Below, in pieces: positions 23,141 to 35,490 of a stretch of DNA of 64,000 bases. The position numbers and the translations under genes are program-made. The stretch lies in NCBI GenBank assembly GCA_024803745.1, contig JANJXV010000004.1:47353358-47417357 (forward strand), written 5' to 3'. The first letter of the stretch is position 1. Each line of letters starts with the position of its first letter. A model generated the notes under the pieces. The model worked only from the letters and a program-made list of their open reading frames with translations. It ran no database searches and was not told where the DNA came from. Origin of the DNA: Megascapheus bottae. Taxonomy: Eukaryota; Chordata; Mammalia; Rodentia; Geomyidae.

Positions 23141-24186
23141 GAAAAAAGAATCCTGTACACTAGTCTTTTGTTAGAACAGGTTGACTGTATGGTGCTTTAC
23201 CTCGACAGTTCCAAATTACACTTCCTCCTGTAATTGCCTTCTTTTAGTAATTTTACTCAATCCCGTGGCAATTGGACAATAAAGGGTTCTATTAAGATAA
23301 AATAGTCTGTTAAGTTGATTTTACAGTATTTTCATTGAAGTTTTAGAATAGCTTTCTAAATCTCTATTCAAGTAACCCTGCATTTCCATTCTTATTTCTG
23401 AAAACTGAACTGAGAACTGACTCCAACTAGGAATATGGGAACACGTGGGTCAAAGTCTACCATTCATATGTTAAAAATCCTAACCTGAAAGAGGATAGGA
23501 TTAGGAACTAGGGCCTTTGGGAAATAATTATGTCATGAAGATACGGACCTCACAAATAGGTTCTTAAAAATATATTCAAGAGAGACACCTTCATATTATC
23601 TACAACTGGAGGACATAGCTGGGGGATACCATTTATGAACTATGAAATTGGTCCTTATCATATACCAGATCTACAAACACGTTGTTCTTGAATTTTCTAC
23701 CTTCCCAGATCTGTGAGAAATAAATCCCCTTTGTCTATTAGATCCATGGTATTATTCATTGTAGTATTTATTTATAGTAACATGAATTTACTAAAACAAT
23801 TATGTGTCTCTTAATAGACTGACAAGATATACATTATATGAGGTAGACCTTATAGGGTAATCTTGTCTGGTATATCCATAGATATATGTATACATACATA
23901 TGCATATATAGATGGATATAGATAGAGATATAGTTTGTGTATATCTGTATATAGATATATGTATCTGTGTACAGATATATATTTTATATATCTTATATAT
24001 CTATCTATGTATACATATATATGTATATATGCATAGCTATATACAAGATTATTTTACAAGGTATATCCTCTCTAATGCATACACCTCTCTGAAAATATGG
24101 AAATGCTGATTCTTGGAGAGAAAACCTTGGATCTATTTCCACAGGACATATAAACAAAGATGAACTCTTTTACATTATGCTGTTCT
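23141..24186. other. Unique sequence with a TA/TATC-rich patch
   Basis: Non-repetitive until 23875, then about 170 bases of ATATAT, TATGTA and GATATA variants (23878-24050). The small open frame there is repeat-derived. Confidence 0.55.
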
Positions 24187-24302
24187 TTTTTGAGTGGGGA
24201 GGTTATGGAGCTTGAACTCTGGGCCTGGGTCCTGTCCCTGAGCTCTTCAGCTCCAGGCTACTGCCCTACCTTTCAGCCACAACCTCACTCCCATTTTCTG
24301 GT
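24187..24302 (-). mobile_element. SINE B fragment, minus strand
   Basis: Only the ID-like 3' half is present (GGAGCTTGAACTCTGGGCCT, GAGCTCTTCAGCTC, TCACTCCCATTTTCTGG); the B1-like half is missing. Confidence 0.75.
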
Positions 24303-25437
24303 TCATCTAGAATTATCTGAAGAAAAGAAAAGACTTCTTCAAATGTCCTTTTCATCTCTGGATATTGATTAGATCCTGGGGAAATGTTTTATCACATAAG
24401 GTGGCTCTACCAAGGCAGGCAAAACTCTTGTACAACTGTTAACAAGTGGGACAGAACTGCAATTTTACACATTTTGAAGAATACAGCTTTCAAAATGTTT
24501 CCTTAACCACATATTCAAAAACACTGTATGATAGGACTGAATGCACATAGACTTCTTATAGGCAAAAGCAAACATTTTGTAAAGGAAATACTATGATATT
24601 TAAATCATGGTTACTGATAGACTATCCACAGTTATAAAACAAAATTAGTGACAGATATAGTGTCATAGTAATTAGTCTTTTATGACTTCGATTTATCTAA
24701 TGCAAAACTTAAAGTCCCTCTGCTTAAAATGAGGTCTCCATAAGAGCATCTTGTCTACCTATGATGCACAATTATGAGCCATGCAAGTGCTCTTCAAGAT
24801 GATGGGAGTTTTGACTAGCCCGTTCAATTAATGTTTATTTTCTCAAGTAGAATATTCACAACAGTTTCAAAGCTATGACTCTCTTTTAATCACTGCATTT
24901 AAATTAAAAGCAATAAATTATTTTATAAACTAGTCTCTTGCTGCTTTGGCCAAATGATCAAGTATGAATGCATTTTAAATATAAAAGCTGCCATGTAGTA
25001 AATGAAGACCCACTTTAAAGGTAAAAATTCACTCCAGCCCCATTAAGTAAATGTCATCACTATGAATCCCAACTTTCAGACAGGTCTTTGAGAGATTGTT
25101 GCACTTTCCCCCTCACTGGAAAGATGATTATTATCTGCTTGAAAAAACTGACAAAAACTTATATCCACTCAATGTACTTTTCCCAAGCAGTCCTAGAAAT
25201 CTTATTTTCCTAATTTCTTTCCTAAATGTTCCTCAAAATCAGATACTTAACAAGTTACTATAAAAGATCTATAAAGGACACTACTAAGGCTACTGGAAAA
25301 TTTAACTTGCATCAATATAAAATTTCCTATAAAAAGACTATCATAGTTAAGAAGGAAAATGTCTATATATTTATAGATAGACACTAAAGCATTTCAGAAT
25401 GAAAATTCTACAGACCTCTTTCAGCAAATACCCTTTG

Positions 25438-25439
<2 letters not shown>
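24303..25439. other. Unique AT-rich DNA, no gene seen
   Basis: No repeat family or open frame of note. Confidence 0.55.

Positions 25440-25515
<76 letters not shown>
25440..25515. repeat. CT/GA dinucleotide microsatellite
   Basis: About 37 CT units with one TTCT interruption. The open frame on the other strand is Arg-Glu repeat from the same bases. Confidence 0.95.
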
Positions 25516-25693
25516 AGTGTGTGTTCACACAGATAAATCAACAATAATAAATATGATGAAATGTTAATAAATAGTAAATCTAAAGCTAAGGCCAAGGTGA
25601 TAGCCTCCAGTCTATAGCTTTTAAAGAAGTGTGGTAGGAAGATCTTCTAAGACTATGAATTTGAGGCATGGGTAGCATAGCAAGACCTTAACT

Positions 25694-25728
25694 ATGAATG
25701 AATGAATGAATGAATGAATGAATGAATC
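25694..25728. repeat. TGAA tetranucleotide microsatellite
   Basis: About eight GAAT/TGAA units in a row. Confidence 0.9.
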
Positions 25729-26839
25729 TTTGAAAACTTAGTGAATCTAGCCAAAGTCATCATGGTATTTCTTATATTTTCTTTTATTGGAGGAAATTTG
25801 TATTCTAACATCTTACCTCACCTGGAGTCTTTTTTTTTTACCATTCAAATCTTTTGTAAGAAATCCATGCCAGATTTGACTGAAGTTGAACAAACTGCTT
25901 TAGTTCCTATAAAGAAAGTGTTTTCCAAATTTCCATGGCCGATAAGGGAAAGTTTCATTTTTAAACACTTTTAAAAGGTGACTGATAACATATAACACAA
26001 ATTACATATGTTATGGTTCACTAGATTGAGCAATTCCACTTTAGATAGAAATTTAATCACTCTTTCAGGGATTTCAGACCTATCACAGGAGGAGGTACTT
26101 CTGACCTTTCATGGAGAGGTAAGCAGGGTGAGGCGTGGAGCTCCACAGGGCAGTGGAGCTGTTGGACTGCATATAGTTGACTTATATGAATTTCTAGCTA
26201 GATTTGAAAATTCCTATTTAATTATTCATTGTGTATTCCATTTAAAAGAAAACTTAAGACTTGAGCCAGAATTTTACCTTTATTTAACCAGAATCTTTTC
26301 TCTCCATTCTTCAAGAAGAGCAAAGAGTAAAGTCTATCACTATGCAAAGAATATGTGAAAATTATTCCCTTTCCAGACCCCGTTCCCTCCCATTTCTGAT
26401 TAACTGTTGTTTTTCATGACAGATAATAACCTTTCATTTCACTCACGAAAGTAGGCAAGTTTGAACAATATATTGTATATTTGTCAAGTTTGACATGTTG
26501 TCCAAAAAAGTACCCCCTAGACATATATCTAGTTGTTATACTAATTAGGTAGAAATGGAAAATTCATACCTTATACTTCAACTTAGCCCAATCAATAAAG
26601 CCCAAATAAGGCCCCAAAGAATATCCTATGAAAGAAAAATAAGCAGCCAGTCACATCCTTCTAAAGCCCAATTGAAATGTAAACAAAAATGATAATAGAA
26701 CATGTTCTTTCTTTCCCATCAATGAAATCATAAAATCTAATAAATTTGACTTTTAAAATTACAGTGTGTTCTTTAAGAATTTTAAGATTTGATGCTTTCT
26801 TTTAAACAGAACAAAACTAAACACTTAAAAGTTCTGCCA
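25729..26839. other. Unique sequence, no gene seen
   Basis: Two open frames, 25741-25974 (77 codons) and 26008-26358 (116 codons), have no recognised domain. A perfect 12-base palindrome GTGGAGCTCCAC lies at 26135-26146. Confidence 0.45.
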
Positions 26840-26985
26840 CTTATAACTTCTCATTTGGTAAATGAGAAAATAAAGCCCCAGAGAGTACAATGGATTCTCA
26901 TTGATTAGCCACCTCATTGACTCTAAGTAAAACCTGAATTTCTTGACTTTCAGGCAAAAGCTCTTTTCCATGTCATTCCCTTCTG
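26840..26985 (+). mobile_element. Probable MIR relic
   Basis: TTCTCATTTGGTAAATGAGA, AAAGCCCCAGAGAGTACAA, then a CTGACTTTCAGGC-like end follow the MIR order. Diverged. Confidence 0.5.
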
Positions 26986-26992
26986 TTTTCAT

Positions 26993-27177
26993 TTTTTTCT
27001 GGTAGTCTTAGGGCTGGAATTCAGGGCCTGAACTGCTTTTGCTCAAGGCTAGATCTCTACCTCTTGAGCCACAATGTTACTTCCAGCTTTTTTCTGTGTA
27101 TGTGGTACTGAGGAATTGAACCCAGGGCTTTGTGCATGCTAGGCAAGCACTCTACCACTAAGCCACATTCCCAGCCT
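26993..27177 (-). mobile_element. SINE A, minus strand
   Basis: T run, GGGCTGGAATTCAGGGCC, TACCTCTTGAGCCACAATG, TGTGGTACTGAGGAATTGAA, GCTAGGCAAGCACTCTACC, CCCAGCC. Confidence 0.85.
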
Positions 27178-27219
27178 ATCTCTTGTCTTATATGTAGTTG
27201 TCAAAATATAAGTGTACTT

Positions 27220-27305
27220 AGGACTGGTGATATAACTTAGTAGAAAAATCACCTGTAAAGCAAGAGTGGAACCTTAAATTCAAACCCCCAGTACTGCCAA
27301 AAATA
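27220..27305 (+). mobile_element. Old ID-like monomer
   Basis: GGACTGGTGATATAACTTAG, a tRNA-like body and TTCAAACCCCCAGTACTGCC followed by an A-rich end: a single ID-like unit without the second half. Confidence 0.55.
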
Positions 27306-27784
27306 ATTTTTAGTATACTTAGAAAAAAATTATCTTCTAATTTATTTATATCCAAGGTTAAGAATATCTATCAGTTCCTGAACTTTATTGTAGTTATAAA
27401 TACTATCGTTATAATAAGGCACTATAACATGTAATCTAAATATTCTCATTAATCTTAAACAATACTAACTTTATTGAAGCTTTTAAAGTTTCTGTTATAC
27501 AAACAAAGCAACACTTGACAAATTCATCATACACAAAGTTAAGATGCTCTGAAAAGGGCATTGAAATAAAGAGGACTGTGTAACAGCATCCATTACACTA
27601 ATCATTCCTTAGACACTCACTTACAAATAGACTAATTTATTTGTGAACTGGCATCAGTTATACTTTTATATTTCTGTACTTTAAATGTAAAACCGAATCC
27701 AAAGAAAGCTTTCTCCACTTAAAAAATTAGAGGGAGGGAATTTGATCAAAATACATTGGAAGCTGGTGTCCTTATTATTTTTTA

Positions 27785-27862
27785 TGTGATATTGAGGAAT
27801 TGAATCCAGGGCTTCACACCTGCTAGGCAAAACACTCTGCCCCTAATCCACTAATTCCAAGC
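27785..27862 (-). mobile_element. SINE A 5'-half fragment, minus strand
   Basis: Only the tRNA-like half remains: GAGGAATTGAATCCAGGGCT, then GCTAGGCAAAACACTCTGCC. Confidence 0.6.
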
Positions 27863-28493
27863 TTAAAACATTTACTCTTAATAACTGAGATATTATTCTA
27901 CTACTAGTGCATTGTTTACAGTCTTCCTTAGGAAATTTGAACTGTATGCTAGAAATACTGTACAATCTAAAAAATGTTTTTCAAGTAAAACATTTAGTAT
28001 AGAAGTGAACTTCTGTTATGATTGCATTTTGAAAAGTAAGGAGAAAAAGAGTATTTGTTTTCTCTGATTACTTTTCCTTAGCAACCTATTAAATATGGCA
28101 TATTACTTGAGTGCCTAGACTGTGATTCATTCACACTGACCAGAATGACACTTAGAAAATGACTACTTAACTGGCCTGAGGGAATTTGCCCACTTAATTC
28201 CAAAGTATTTGAGAGCAAAAAATCGTTTTATGTACTCTTACAAAATAAACAAATAAAACTTGGAAACTGTACATATAATAAGACCTTGGCCATTTATTAA
28301 CTTCCTTAACTCATTGTATATCTTACGGGATTTTACAAACATTAGATATTCATTTTATATTTTTACCACATTATATTAGGTTATATTATTATTTACTGTA
28401 AAATGCACATTTAGTAACTATCTGAGTTCTTTCCTTTATTTTGTTGCACATAAAGTGAAAAAACAAACTTGAATTCCAGGTTACATTTCATGC
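27863..28493. other. Unique AT-rich DNA, no gene seen
   Basis: No open frame or repeat recognised. Confidence 0.5.
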
Positions 28494-28728
28494 CAGCTGG
28501 GCACCTGTGGCTCAAGCCTGTAATTTGAGATATTCAGAAAGCTGAGAGCTGGGACTATAGTTCAAAACCAGCCAGGGCAGGAAAGTCCAAGAAATGCTTA
28601 TTGCCAATTAACCAGTTAGAAAACGAGAAGTAGCCCTGTGGTTCAAGGTAATAGAGTACTAACTTTGAGCAGAAAAGGCTCAGATATCACGCTTAGGCCC
28701 TGAGTTCAAGCACCATCAATCACCTTAA
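28494..28728 (+). mobile_element. SINE B, plus strand
   Basis: CAGCTGGGCACCTGTGGCTC, AAACCAGCCAGGGCAGGAAA, TTGCCAATTAACCAGTTAGA, GGTTCAAGGTAATAGAG, GGCCCTGAGTTCAAGC. Full-length and moderately diverged. Confidence 0.85.
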
Positions 28729-29138
28729 AAGAAAAAAGCTCGCCCCATATCTAAATGTCCTCAAGTGTGTAATTCTTGTAAAATAAGAATTTGAGTTCAT
28801 AGTTCAAGGAAAAATGATCTCTTCTCTTCAGTTTCTCTAATTAGAAACTAGTTTTTATTAAAGAATTTATTAACATTGATTTTTACATCATATTTCAAAT
28901 GACATGTTTAACAAACAAATATTCAAGAAGGGAATCTCTATATACAATCACTGGCACTATTTTAATATTGATGAAACAGAGTTTGTAAGCCAAAAACAAG
29001 ATACGTTAACACAACATAATACATAACATTTATGAAACATATATATGAAAGTATTATTTATGAAATAATATAGCATAAGCATAGAAATCGTTCTCTGACT
29101 GTTCTTGTTCTCCCCAAATTTATTATTAAACCACACAC

Positions 29139-29332
29139 ATTTTTTTGCCAGTCCTGAGCTTGGGCTCAGGGCCTGAGCACTATCCTTGGGTTTTTTTTAA
29201 GGCTAGAACTCTACCAGTTGAGCCACAGCATCACTTTTGGCTTTTTCCTATGTATGTGGTACCTAAGAATTGAACCCAGGTCACTGTGCATGCTAGGCAA
29301 GCACTTCTACCTCTAGGCCAAACTCCAGGCCC
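29139..29332 (-). mobile_element. SINE A sharing a target site with an L1
   Basis: Reverse-complement copy from TTTTTTTGCCAGTCCTGAGC to AACTCCAGGCCC. TAAACCACACAC flanks it at 29127-29138 and 29333-29344. The same bases recur, with one change, after the neighbouring L1 at 29642. Confidence 0.9.
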
Positions 29333-29348
29333 TAAACCACACACTTTT

Positions 29349-29641
29349 TTTCATATATTTTTATTGTAATTAATAGAAGAATTACATTATATTCACAGAT
29401 AGAAGGTGCATTACTTCACATATATTAATATCCCTTTTCGTGTCTTGGTCCCCATTTCCCTCCCCCCACCCCTGCCCCTCATCTTGTTTTCCTCCCTTCC
29501 CTATCCAACTTCAAATAACCAAATATGCATATATATGATATATCAGATAACCAGGTGAAATACTATAAAAATATGAGATAGTCCAGGGACAGCAAAAGAG
29601 ATGAGAGATAACATAGTACATTAAGGAAAACAATCACTTGT
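29349..29641 (-). mobile_element. 5'-truncated L1 3' end, minus strand
   Basis: Poly-T, then the L1 3' UTR in reverse (GATAGAAGGTGCATTA, the C-rich run at 29458-29478, ACATAGTACATTAAGG). Flanked by TAAACCACACACTTTT (29333-29348) and TAGACCACACACTTTT (29642-29657). Confidence 0.9.
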
Positions 29642-29657
29642 TAGACCACACACTTTT

Positions 29658-31424
29658 AAGTAGGAGCTTCTCTTGACACTAAGGACAAATCTTCAACTAC
29701 AAAGAAGTGCTTCTTAGAAGCATTTCTATACTGATATCATAGTCAGACAAAAAAAGAGACTCATTTATAAATTAATAATTTTAAGAAAACCATTGAGAAC
29801 ATTATATTTTTTATAATTTTAGCTATATTCTTCTTATAAAATCAGTACATGGCTCATGCATATTATCTTCATGAACTCAAGCATCATAGAAATACATATT
29901 TACTAAATCAAAATAATTTCCCATGTTTCTACCCTTATAGACTAAGATACGATAATATAAAGTGAAAAGAGCTTGGCTACACATCAAGGAATTTAAAATA
30001 GTAAACTTAATTTTCAGTACTTCATTTATTTCATAACTTGATTTTTCAGAGTCTTCTGTGAGCCAGGTATTAAGTAAGGGAACAAAAATAGGAACAGAAA
30101 AGCAAAGTCCCTGCTATCAAGAAAGACATGGTTAAAGAGAAGGAAAGTAAATAGTCATGAAACGCATACACATTGGAGTCTTGAAAGTGATGTCAGTATA
30201 ATTATCTCTGTTCTAAGGTTCAAGAATAAGGATATCACAAAATGTGAAAAATAATAATCACAACAATTCCCAACAATATCTATTGAGAATTCTTTTTATG
30301 TAAAGATGGGTGAAACTTTTCATATTTATTATCTTATTTAGTACATTAAAAAGACATATACCTAAGAGACAAAGGGGAGAAGAAGAAAGAGGGGAAAAGG
30401 CTACAGAAGTCTTCTCCAGATGTGTGGCATTGTACTTGAGGCCAAGCGAATATAAAACGGATCACCCAAGAAAGAATCAGTGGAAATTTCCCACCAAATA
30501 CTGTGAAAGGAAATATATGAAAGGAAGAGAAAGATGGGAATATAGAATGGAAGGTGGAATGGCTTCCTGGTGAGCTAGTGGATCTACAGGAGATAGAAAA
30601 GGTAGAACCAGTTTAAGAGCAATGAAAAGTGATTGCGGGGATTTGGGCAGAGAATACACCTCTGCTTGGTGCTTTTTAAGAATCTCACTCTGGCTATGAG
30701 ACAATGAATTTGTAGGAAGAGAGTGATGAATGGAAGTACTGCAACAAGGTTATTGGAGTATTCAGGCAAAAAGTCAGTGAGTGTGTGGTGGCTTAGACAA
30801 TATGTCTCACTATCAATTTATTTCTAGGGGCAATTCATATGGAGATCTATTTCCCAATTCACCAGATTTATCACCCTTATCAATTAGCTCCTGAGAGAAA
30901 TAATACCCTTTGAAAGAATGAGTTAGAGACTCAGCAACTGAGATGTCTAGGACCTTTTCACAGTGGTTTAGAAGACACTGTTACTGGCAGACACAGGAGC
31001 ACTGCCAGGAAGAGCAGCATTCCTTGGACTCACCAGGAACTTATGTGACATTTAAATTGGCACAAGTTGTTAGCAAAACTGTAGCCACAATTAATTGATT
31101 ATTCAACATAATGCCCTATTTAGGTGCCAGTATAAACTTTGATGTGCTATAATTATCCTCTGTTTATGTGTTGATTTTTGGCTATTCCAAAAACAAACAA
31201 ATATTTATCCTGACTTATTTAATAATCATGGTAAATGAGTAGTTCTAATTGTAGTCCTGTGAGTGGAACAGAGTGACAGTAAAAGCCTAAATAGGAGGAC
31301 TGATTTTCAGCCAACTATTGAAGAAGTTTGTTCAGCTATGTAGATAAAACTTCATATTTCTAACAAAAAAATAAAAGAAGAGAAACAAGGGAGGATCAGT
31401 TAAAATATCCTACCTAAACATTAT
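29658..31424. other. Unique AT-rich DNA, no gene seen
   Basis: A purine-rich frame at 30310-30573 has no recognisable domain. No SINE or L1 recognised in this stretch. Confidence 0.5.
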
Positions 31425-32260
31425 TGATGTCTCAAAAAAAAAACTAAAGATAGAATGACCCTTTGACCCAACAATTCAACTCCTGCACATTTATCCAATA
31501 GATAAGAAACTATGCCACCCTTAAGCTACCAGCCCAACCATGTTCAGTATAGCATTACTTACCATTGCCAAGATATGGAATCAGGCCAAGATGGGATGCA
31601 AGAAAATATGCTATATAAACAATGAAATTCTACTAATCCATTAAAAAGAATGATATTGTAACATTGCAAAGATTTGTGAAAAAATATATTAAGAGAGCTA
31701 AGCCAGAGCCAAAGAAACATAGGTTTCTTGGCTTCACCCATTTATGGTAGCCAGAATGTGCCTATAAATCTACAAGTAAAAGCACTGGGTGGTAAGCAAG
31801 GTGATAAATGATTTAACTGAAGTGTAATAGACTCTACAGAGAGCACAAATATTATAATTCTTTTAAAAAGACTACAATATAAACCCAGCAAAATAAGTAC
31901 CAGGTAATAAGTACTTGCAAGAGGAAAGAGGGGACCAAGGGGAAAGGAAGAGAAGAGTAAAGAAGGGACCTGTAGAAAATGCAGTCAAGAACATAATGTG
32001 AATATCACAAAATTAAGAAACTTAAGGGATGGGGAAGGCCAAAGGTGAAGTGAAGATATTTAAGTGATGATACAGATGCATTGTACACATAAATAGCTTT
32101 GTTAATAATACATAAATTACAGTTAAGTAAGGGAAAGGTTGAGTTGGGAAAGGTGGGTAAGAATCTTGAAAGGGATGACAGTGATCAAGATGCACTATCT
32201 GCATAAACTGTTTTATGAATAGAAAACCTTTGTATAAATGCATAAAGATAATAAAAAATA
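31425..32260 (+). mobile_element. Old L1 fragment: ORF2 C-terminus and 3' UTR
   Basis: ORF2-like sequence (GACCCAACAATTCAACTCCT, CATTACTTACCATTGCCAAG, GAAATTCTACTAATCCATTA, GAGCTAAGCCAGAGCC) followed by a G/A-rich 3' UTR. It is much more diverged than the other L1s here and probably belongs to an older family. Confidence 0.7.
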
Positions 32261-34005
32261 TTAGATGTAATATCATGCCTGATGGGGAGTTGATAGAGTG
32301 GTTAATTCTTTATGTTTCTAGGGTTTGGGAACATTTTCTTCTTAGGAGAAAATATAGTATGACTATAAAAGGCAGTAAGTATGCAGTGTAAGTTCACAAC
32401 ACTGAACTGAATGCAGATTGATAATTTTTCAAATAGCCTATGGTAGTGATTATGACTGTGAGTAATGAGGGGTAAAATTGCATTTTTTGGATAAATTTTC
32501 TAAACTTCCTCAACCTAGAAATCCAAGCTTTAACCAGGAAGATCACATATCTACATTAAAAATTAGCAAAAAAAGTGTTGATTGATTTCTATTCATTTTC
32601 CATGGTAAGAGTGGAGTCTTATCAAATTAATTTGTATCTTACTTACAGTAATGAGTCAAGTAAAAATAGAAATATAAAACCAAGTTAAAACAGTAACACA
32701 TTTGCTTTTGATTTCCAAGAAAGAAAGAGGAAAGATAAACTCTTCATGAGATAGAAATAATGATACACTTAAAACTTAATACATCAATATTGGCAGTCTT
32801 TAACCTATTTGCTTGACACTTTCAAAATTGTAATAGAAAAGACTCAATAAATGTAAAATAGGCACAGGAAAGGATGAAAGGTGACATTCGACCCAAGAGA
32901 TTTCTCTTAAGTAGCAATAAAAGGAAATAGATTTAAAGGCCTAGTTTTATTCTTACTAATTGCTGTATTTAGAGGCCTTTGCGAATGAGAACAGCCTTCC
33001 TAATTGTCTGAGGTGTATCCTGAAGTGAGATTCGAAAATTTCAGTCTTCTCTAGAACTAAGGAAATGTTTCATTTTGCCCTCCACTAGAAGGCTTCCATG
33101 GCCTGGCCTATCTGTGCCTCCCTTGGTTTCCTGAGGAATCTCTCACATTAGACTATAACTGGAGCCTAAGACAAATATGTTGACCTGACTATTGGAGCCT
33201 ACAAGGTAGTGTTCTCAACATCTATGATAGTCTATTTTAATAAGTAGATCAAATACTTTCTCCTGCTACATTGAGACAAGTAAAGTTATGCCTCTGGGTG
33301 TCATTGCTTTAAACTCTAGAAGAGGCTAATCTGTTATAAAATAGAGCTAGTAAGATCCTCACCTGGAGCTCCCAATACATTCACATAAAGTGCTCTCTGT
33401 CTTTCTATTACAATTTCTGCCAAAAATCACTTAGCTTTCCTGGATGTTTGATAAGCTACGTTTTTGGTACTAAGAAATACAGGAGGTAAATGTTCTCTGT
33501 GCAAAAGTCTTCAGAAACAGGGCAACTGGAAATAAAACCCATATGATACTTAGGTATCATTATCTGTAAGCAAGGACCATAAGTATGGAGAAGATGAGGT
33601 GTTAATCTACTCCAAAGAGTAATGTGTGCTAAAGGCATAGTATACAAAACAATGACCAAATAAACACCCCAACTTCTTAGAATTTACAATCACAATGATA
33701 AATATTTAAAGTTTTAATTATAGAAAACTACAGGCATTAAAATTACATTTCTTGAATTTTTCTGGTACCTAAAATGTCAGATATAATTTAGATGACACCA
33801 GCTAAATGCACCTGCAAGATTCTTGTATGCAGTTTTGATTAAGTAAAAGGTAAGTTGCAATGGCGTAATAGTTTCTTGAATCCAATTTCATTGATGTTTG
33901 CTGATATAAGTTTATGGATTTTTTGAATTAGTAGTTTCCTGTTTATAACAGAGTTTGTGGTTTCCTTGACAGAACTGTTCTTCAGCATTATTGAAAATCG
34001 CCAAA
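32261..34005. other. Unique sequence, no gene seen
   Basis: AT-rich, non-repetitive, only short open frames (longest 33456-33659, minus). Nothing recognised. Confidence 0.55.
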
Positions 34006-34009
34006 TCTA

Positions 34010-34230
34010 GTTTGTGTGTGTGTGTTAGAGTTGGGCCTTGAACTCAGGGCTTCATATGCTTTCTTATGGCTGGCACTCTACGACATAAATCACAGGTACA
34101 GTAGAGCATATTGTTAGGTAATTGGACACAAAGTCGTGCAGAGTTTTCAGCCTGACCTAACTCTGAACCCCAGTTCGCCAGATCTCAGCCTCTAGGTAGG
34201 ATTACAGATGTGAGCACCTAGTATACAGCT
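34010..34230 (-). mobile_element. Diverged SINE B, minus strand
   Basis: GTGT run, GGGCCTTGAACTCAGGGCTT, GTTAGGTAATTGGACACAAA middle, then CAGATCTCAGCCTCTAGGTA, GATTACAGATGTGAGCACC. Shortened in the ID-like half. Confidence 0.7.
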
Positions 34231-34892
34231 ATCAAACTTTTAAACCTCCTAAAATTGAAGCACTGAAAGAATTTAATTCCTTGTATTTGTTTTTCATAAA
34301 ATAGTTAACATAGTGTGTTATCACCAAATGAACTCTTGACTGTGAGAAATTTATCAGGGATAATCACAAATAACATGTGAGTTTTCCTCTCCTTCCTTTC
34401 CTCCCTCCCCCCTCCTTCTCTCTCTTTGCTATGCTGTCATCATATAGAAACCAAGAAAGAACCAGTGTTTACAAACTACCATGCCCTAGAGATAGATGGC
34501 CAATCCCAAACTCCCAAATATATTGATAGGCTTAGTAAAACTTTTTTAAATAATCAAGTTAGTTTGGTTCTGATCTAAACATCCCATTAAGGGATATTTA
34601 ATTTCATTGAAACATACTAAGAAGTTTAGGAGCTGTTTCAAGTGAATTAGATAAACTGTAATCAGAGTTTTGAGCAAGAGGCATAAGAAAAAATAGCAGA
34701 CATTTAATAACCAAGTATGAGCAAAGTAAGGGGGGGTTGATTCTAAGGAAGATAATGAAGCCTTGGAACTTAGATTTGAGTACTTTTTTATTTCCCACAT
34801 GCTAATACTTTCTGAGTTACTATGCGAGTGTCTAATGCAAGTCACCACCCACTCTCCCAAACGCAGCATCCCTTTGTCGTATGTACTCCGCA

Positions 34893-34926
34893 TATGTGGT
34901 ATGCTTTGTGGAGTGCATACCACATA
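34893..34926. repeat. 12-bp inverted repeat, 10-base loop
   Basis: TATGTGGTATGC at 34893-34904 is the exact reverse complement of GCATACCACATA at 34915-34926. Confidence 0.9.
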
Positions 34927-34955
34927 CTCACCATACAGAAATTGCCACTCACCAT

Positions 34956-34980
34956 CTTCACAGACAGTGAGTCTGTGAAG
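34956..34980. repeat. 10-bp inverted repeat, 5-base loop
   Basis: CTTCACAGAC at 34956-34965 is the exact reverse complement of GTCTGTGAAG at 34971-34980. Confidence 0.9.
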
Positions 34981-35041
34981 CAGTCCTGCCTAAGGTTCTT
35001 TTGGCAATCTCCACTGAAACTGAACATTAAAATGGCTTATA

Positions 35042-35189
35042 GGGGCCAGAAGTTTGGCTTAGTGATAGAGTGCTTGCCTAACATGCACTGCCAATTCCTT
35101 GGTACCACATACATAGAAAAAAGCCAGAAATGGTGCTGAGGCTCAAGTGGTAGAGCTGTAACCTTGAGAAAAACCCAAAGACAGTGTTT
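35042..35189 (+). mobile_element. SINE A, shortened
   Basis: GGGGCCAGAAGTTTGGCTTAG start, a deletion near the B box, the linker and GAGGCTCAAGTGGTAGAGC; it stops inside the second unit (AAAGACAGTG). Confidence 0.85.
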
Positions 35190-35225
35190 ATACAAATGTC
35201 AATTACAGATCAAGAAAGAAGGCTT

Positions 35226-35436
35226 TGTAAAGCCACTTGGTTCACATCTGTAATCCAAGCTACTCAGGAAGCTGAGATCTGACAATCCAAGTTTGAAGTC
35301 AGTCCAGTCAGAGAAATCTGAGATATTTTCATCTCCAACTAACCAAAAAAGCCAGAAAAAGAAGTATAGCTCAAGTGGTCAAGCACCAGCCTTCAGTAGA
35401 AAAACTAATCAAGAGCACTAAGAAGCCCCAGTACAG
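35226..35436 (+). mobile_element. SINE B, plus strand
   Basis: GCCACTTGGTTCACATCTGT, AATCCAAGCTACTCAGGAAG, CATCTCCAACTAACCA, TAGCTCAAGTGGTCAAGC. Followed by an ACAGAG microsatellite (35437-35490). Confidence 0.8.
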
Positions 35437-35490
35437 ATACAGAGACAAAGAGACAGACAGACACAGAGAGAAACAGACAGAGAGAGAGGA
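35437..35490 (+). repeat. ACAGAG-type microsatellite
   Basis: Irregular CAGACA and GAGA units at the tail of the SINE. Confidence 0.85.

Larger units (their letters stand above)
34231..35041. other. Unique sequence with two adjacent inverted repeats
   Basis: Holds a C/T-rich run (34386-34430) and two hairpin-forming sequences (34893-34926 and 34956-34980). Overlapping open frames on both strands at 34546-35139 carry no known domain; the right-hand one runs into a SINE. Confidence 0.5.

Noticed and set aside
25371..25595. Arg-Glu repeat protein
   Set aside because: Translation of a CT/GA dinucleotide repeat.
26135..26146. Perfect palindrome GTGGAGCTCCAC
   Set aside because: A single 12-base palindrome without a loop or partner is expected by chance several times at this scale.
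34546..35139. Five overlapping open frames on both strands
   Set aside because: Mutually overlapping frames with no motif; the inverted repeats create mirrored frames, and one runs into a SINE.
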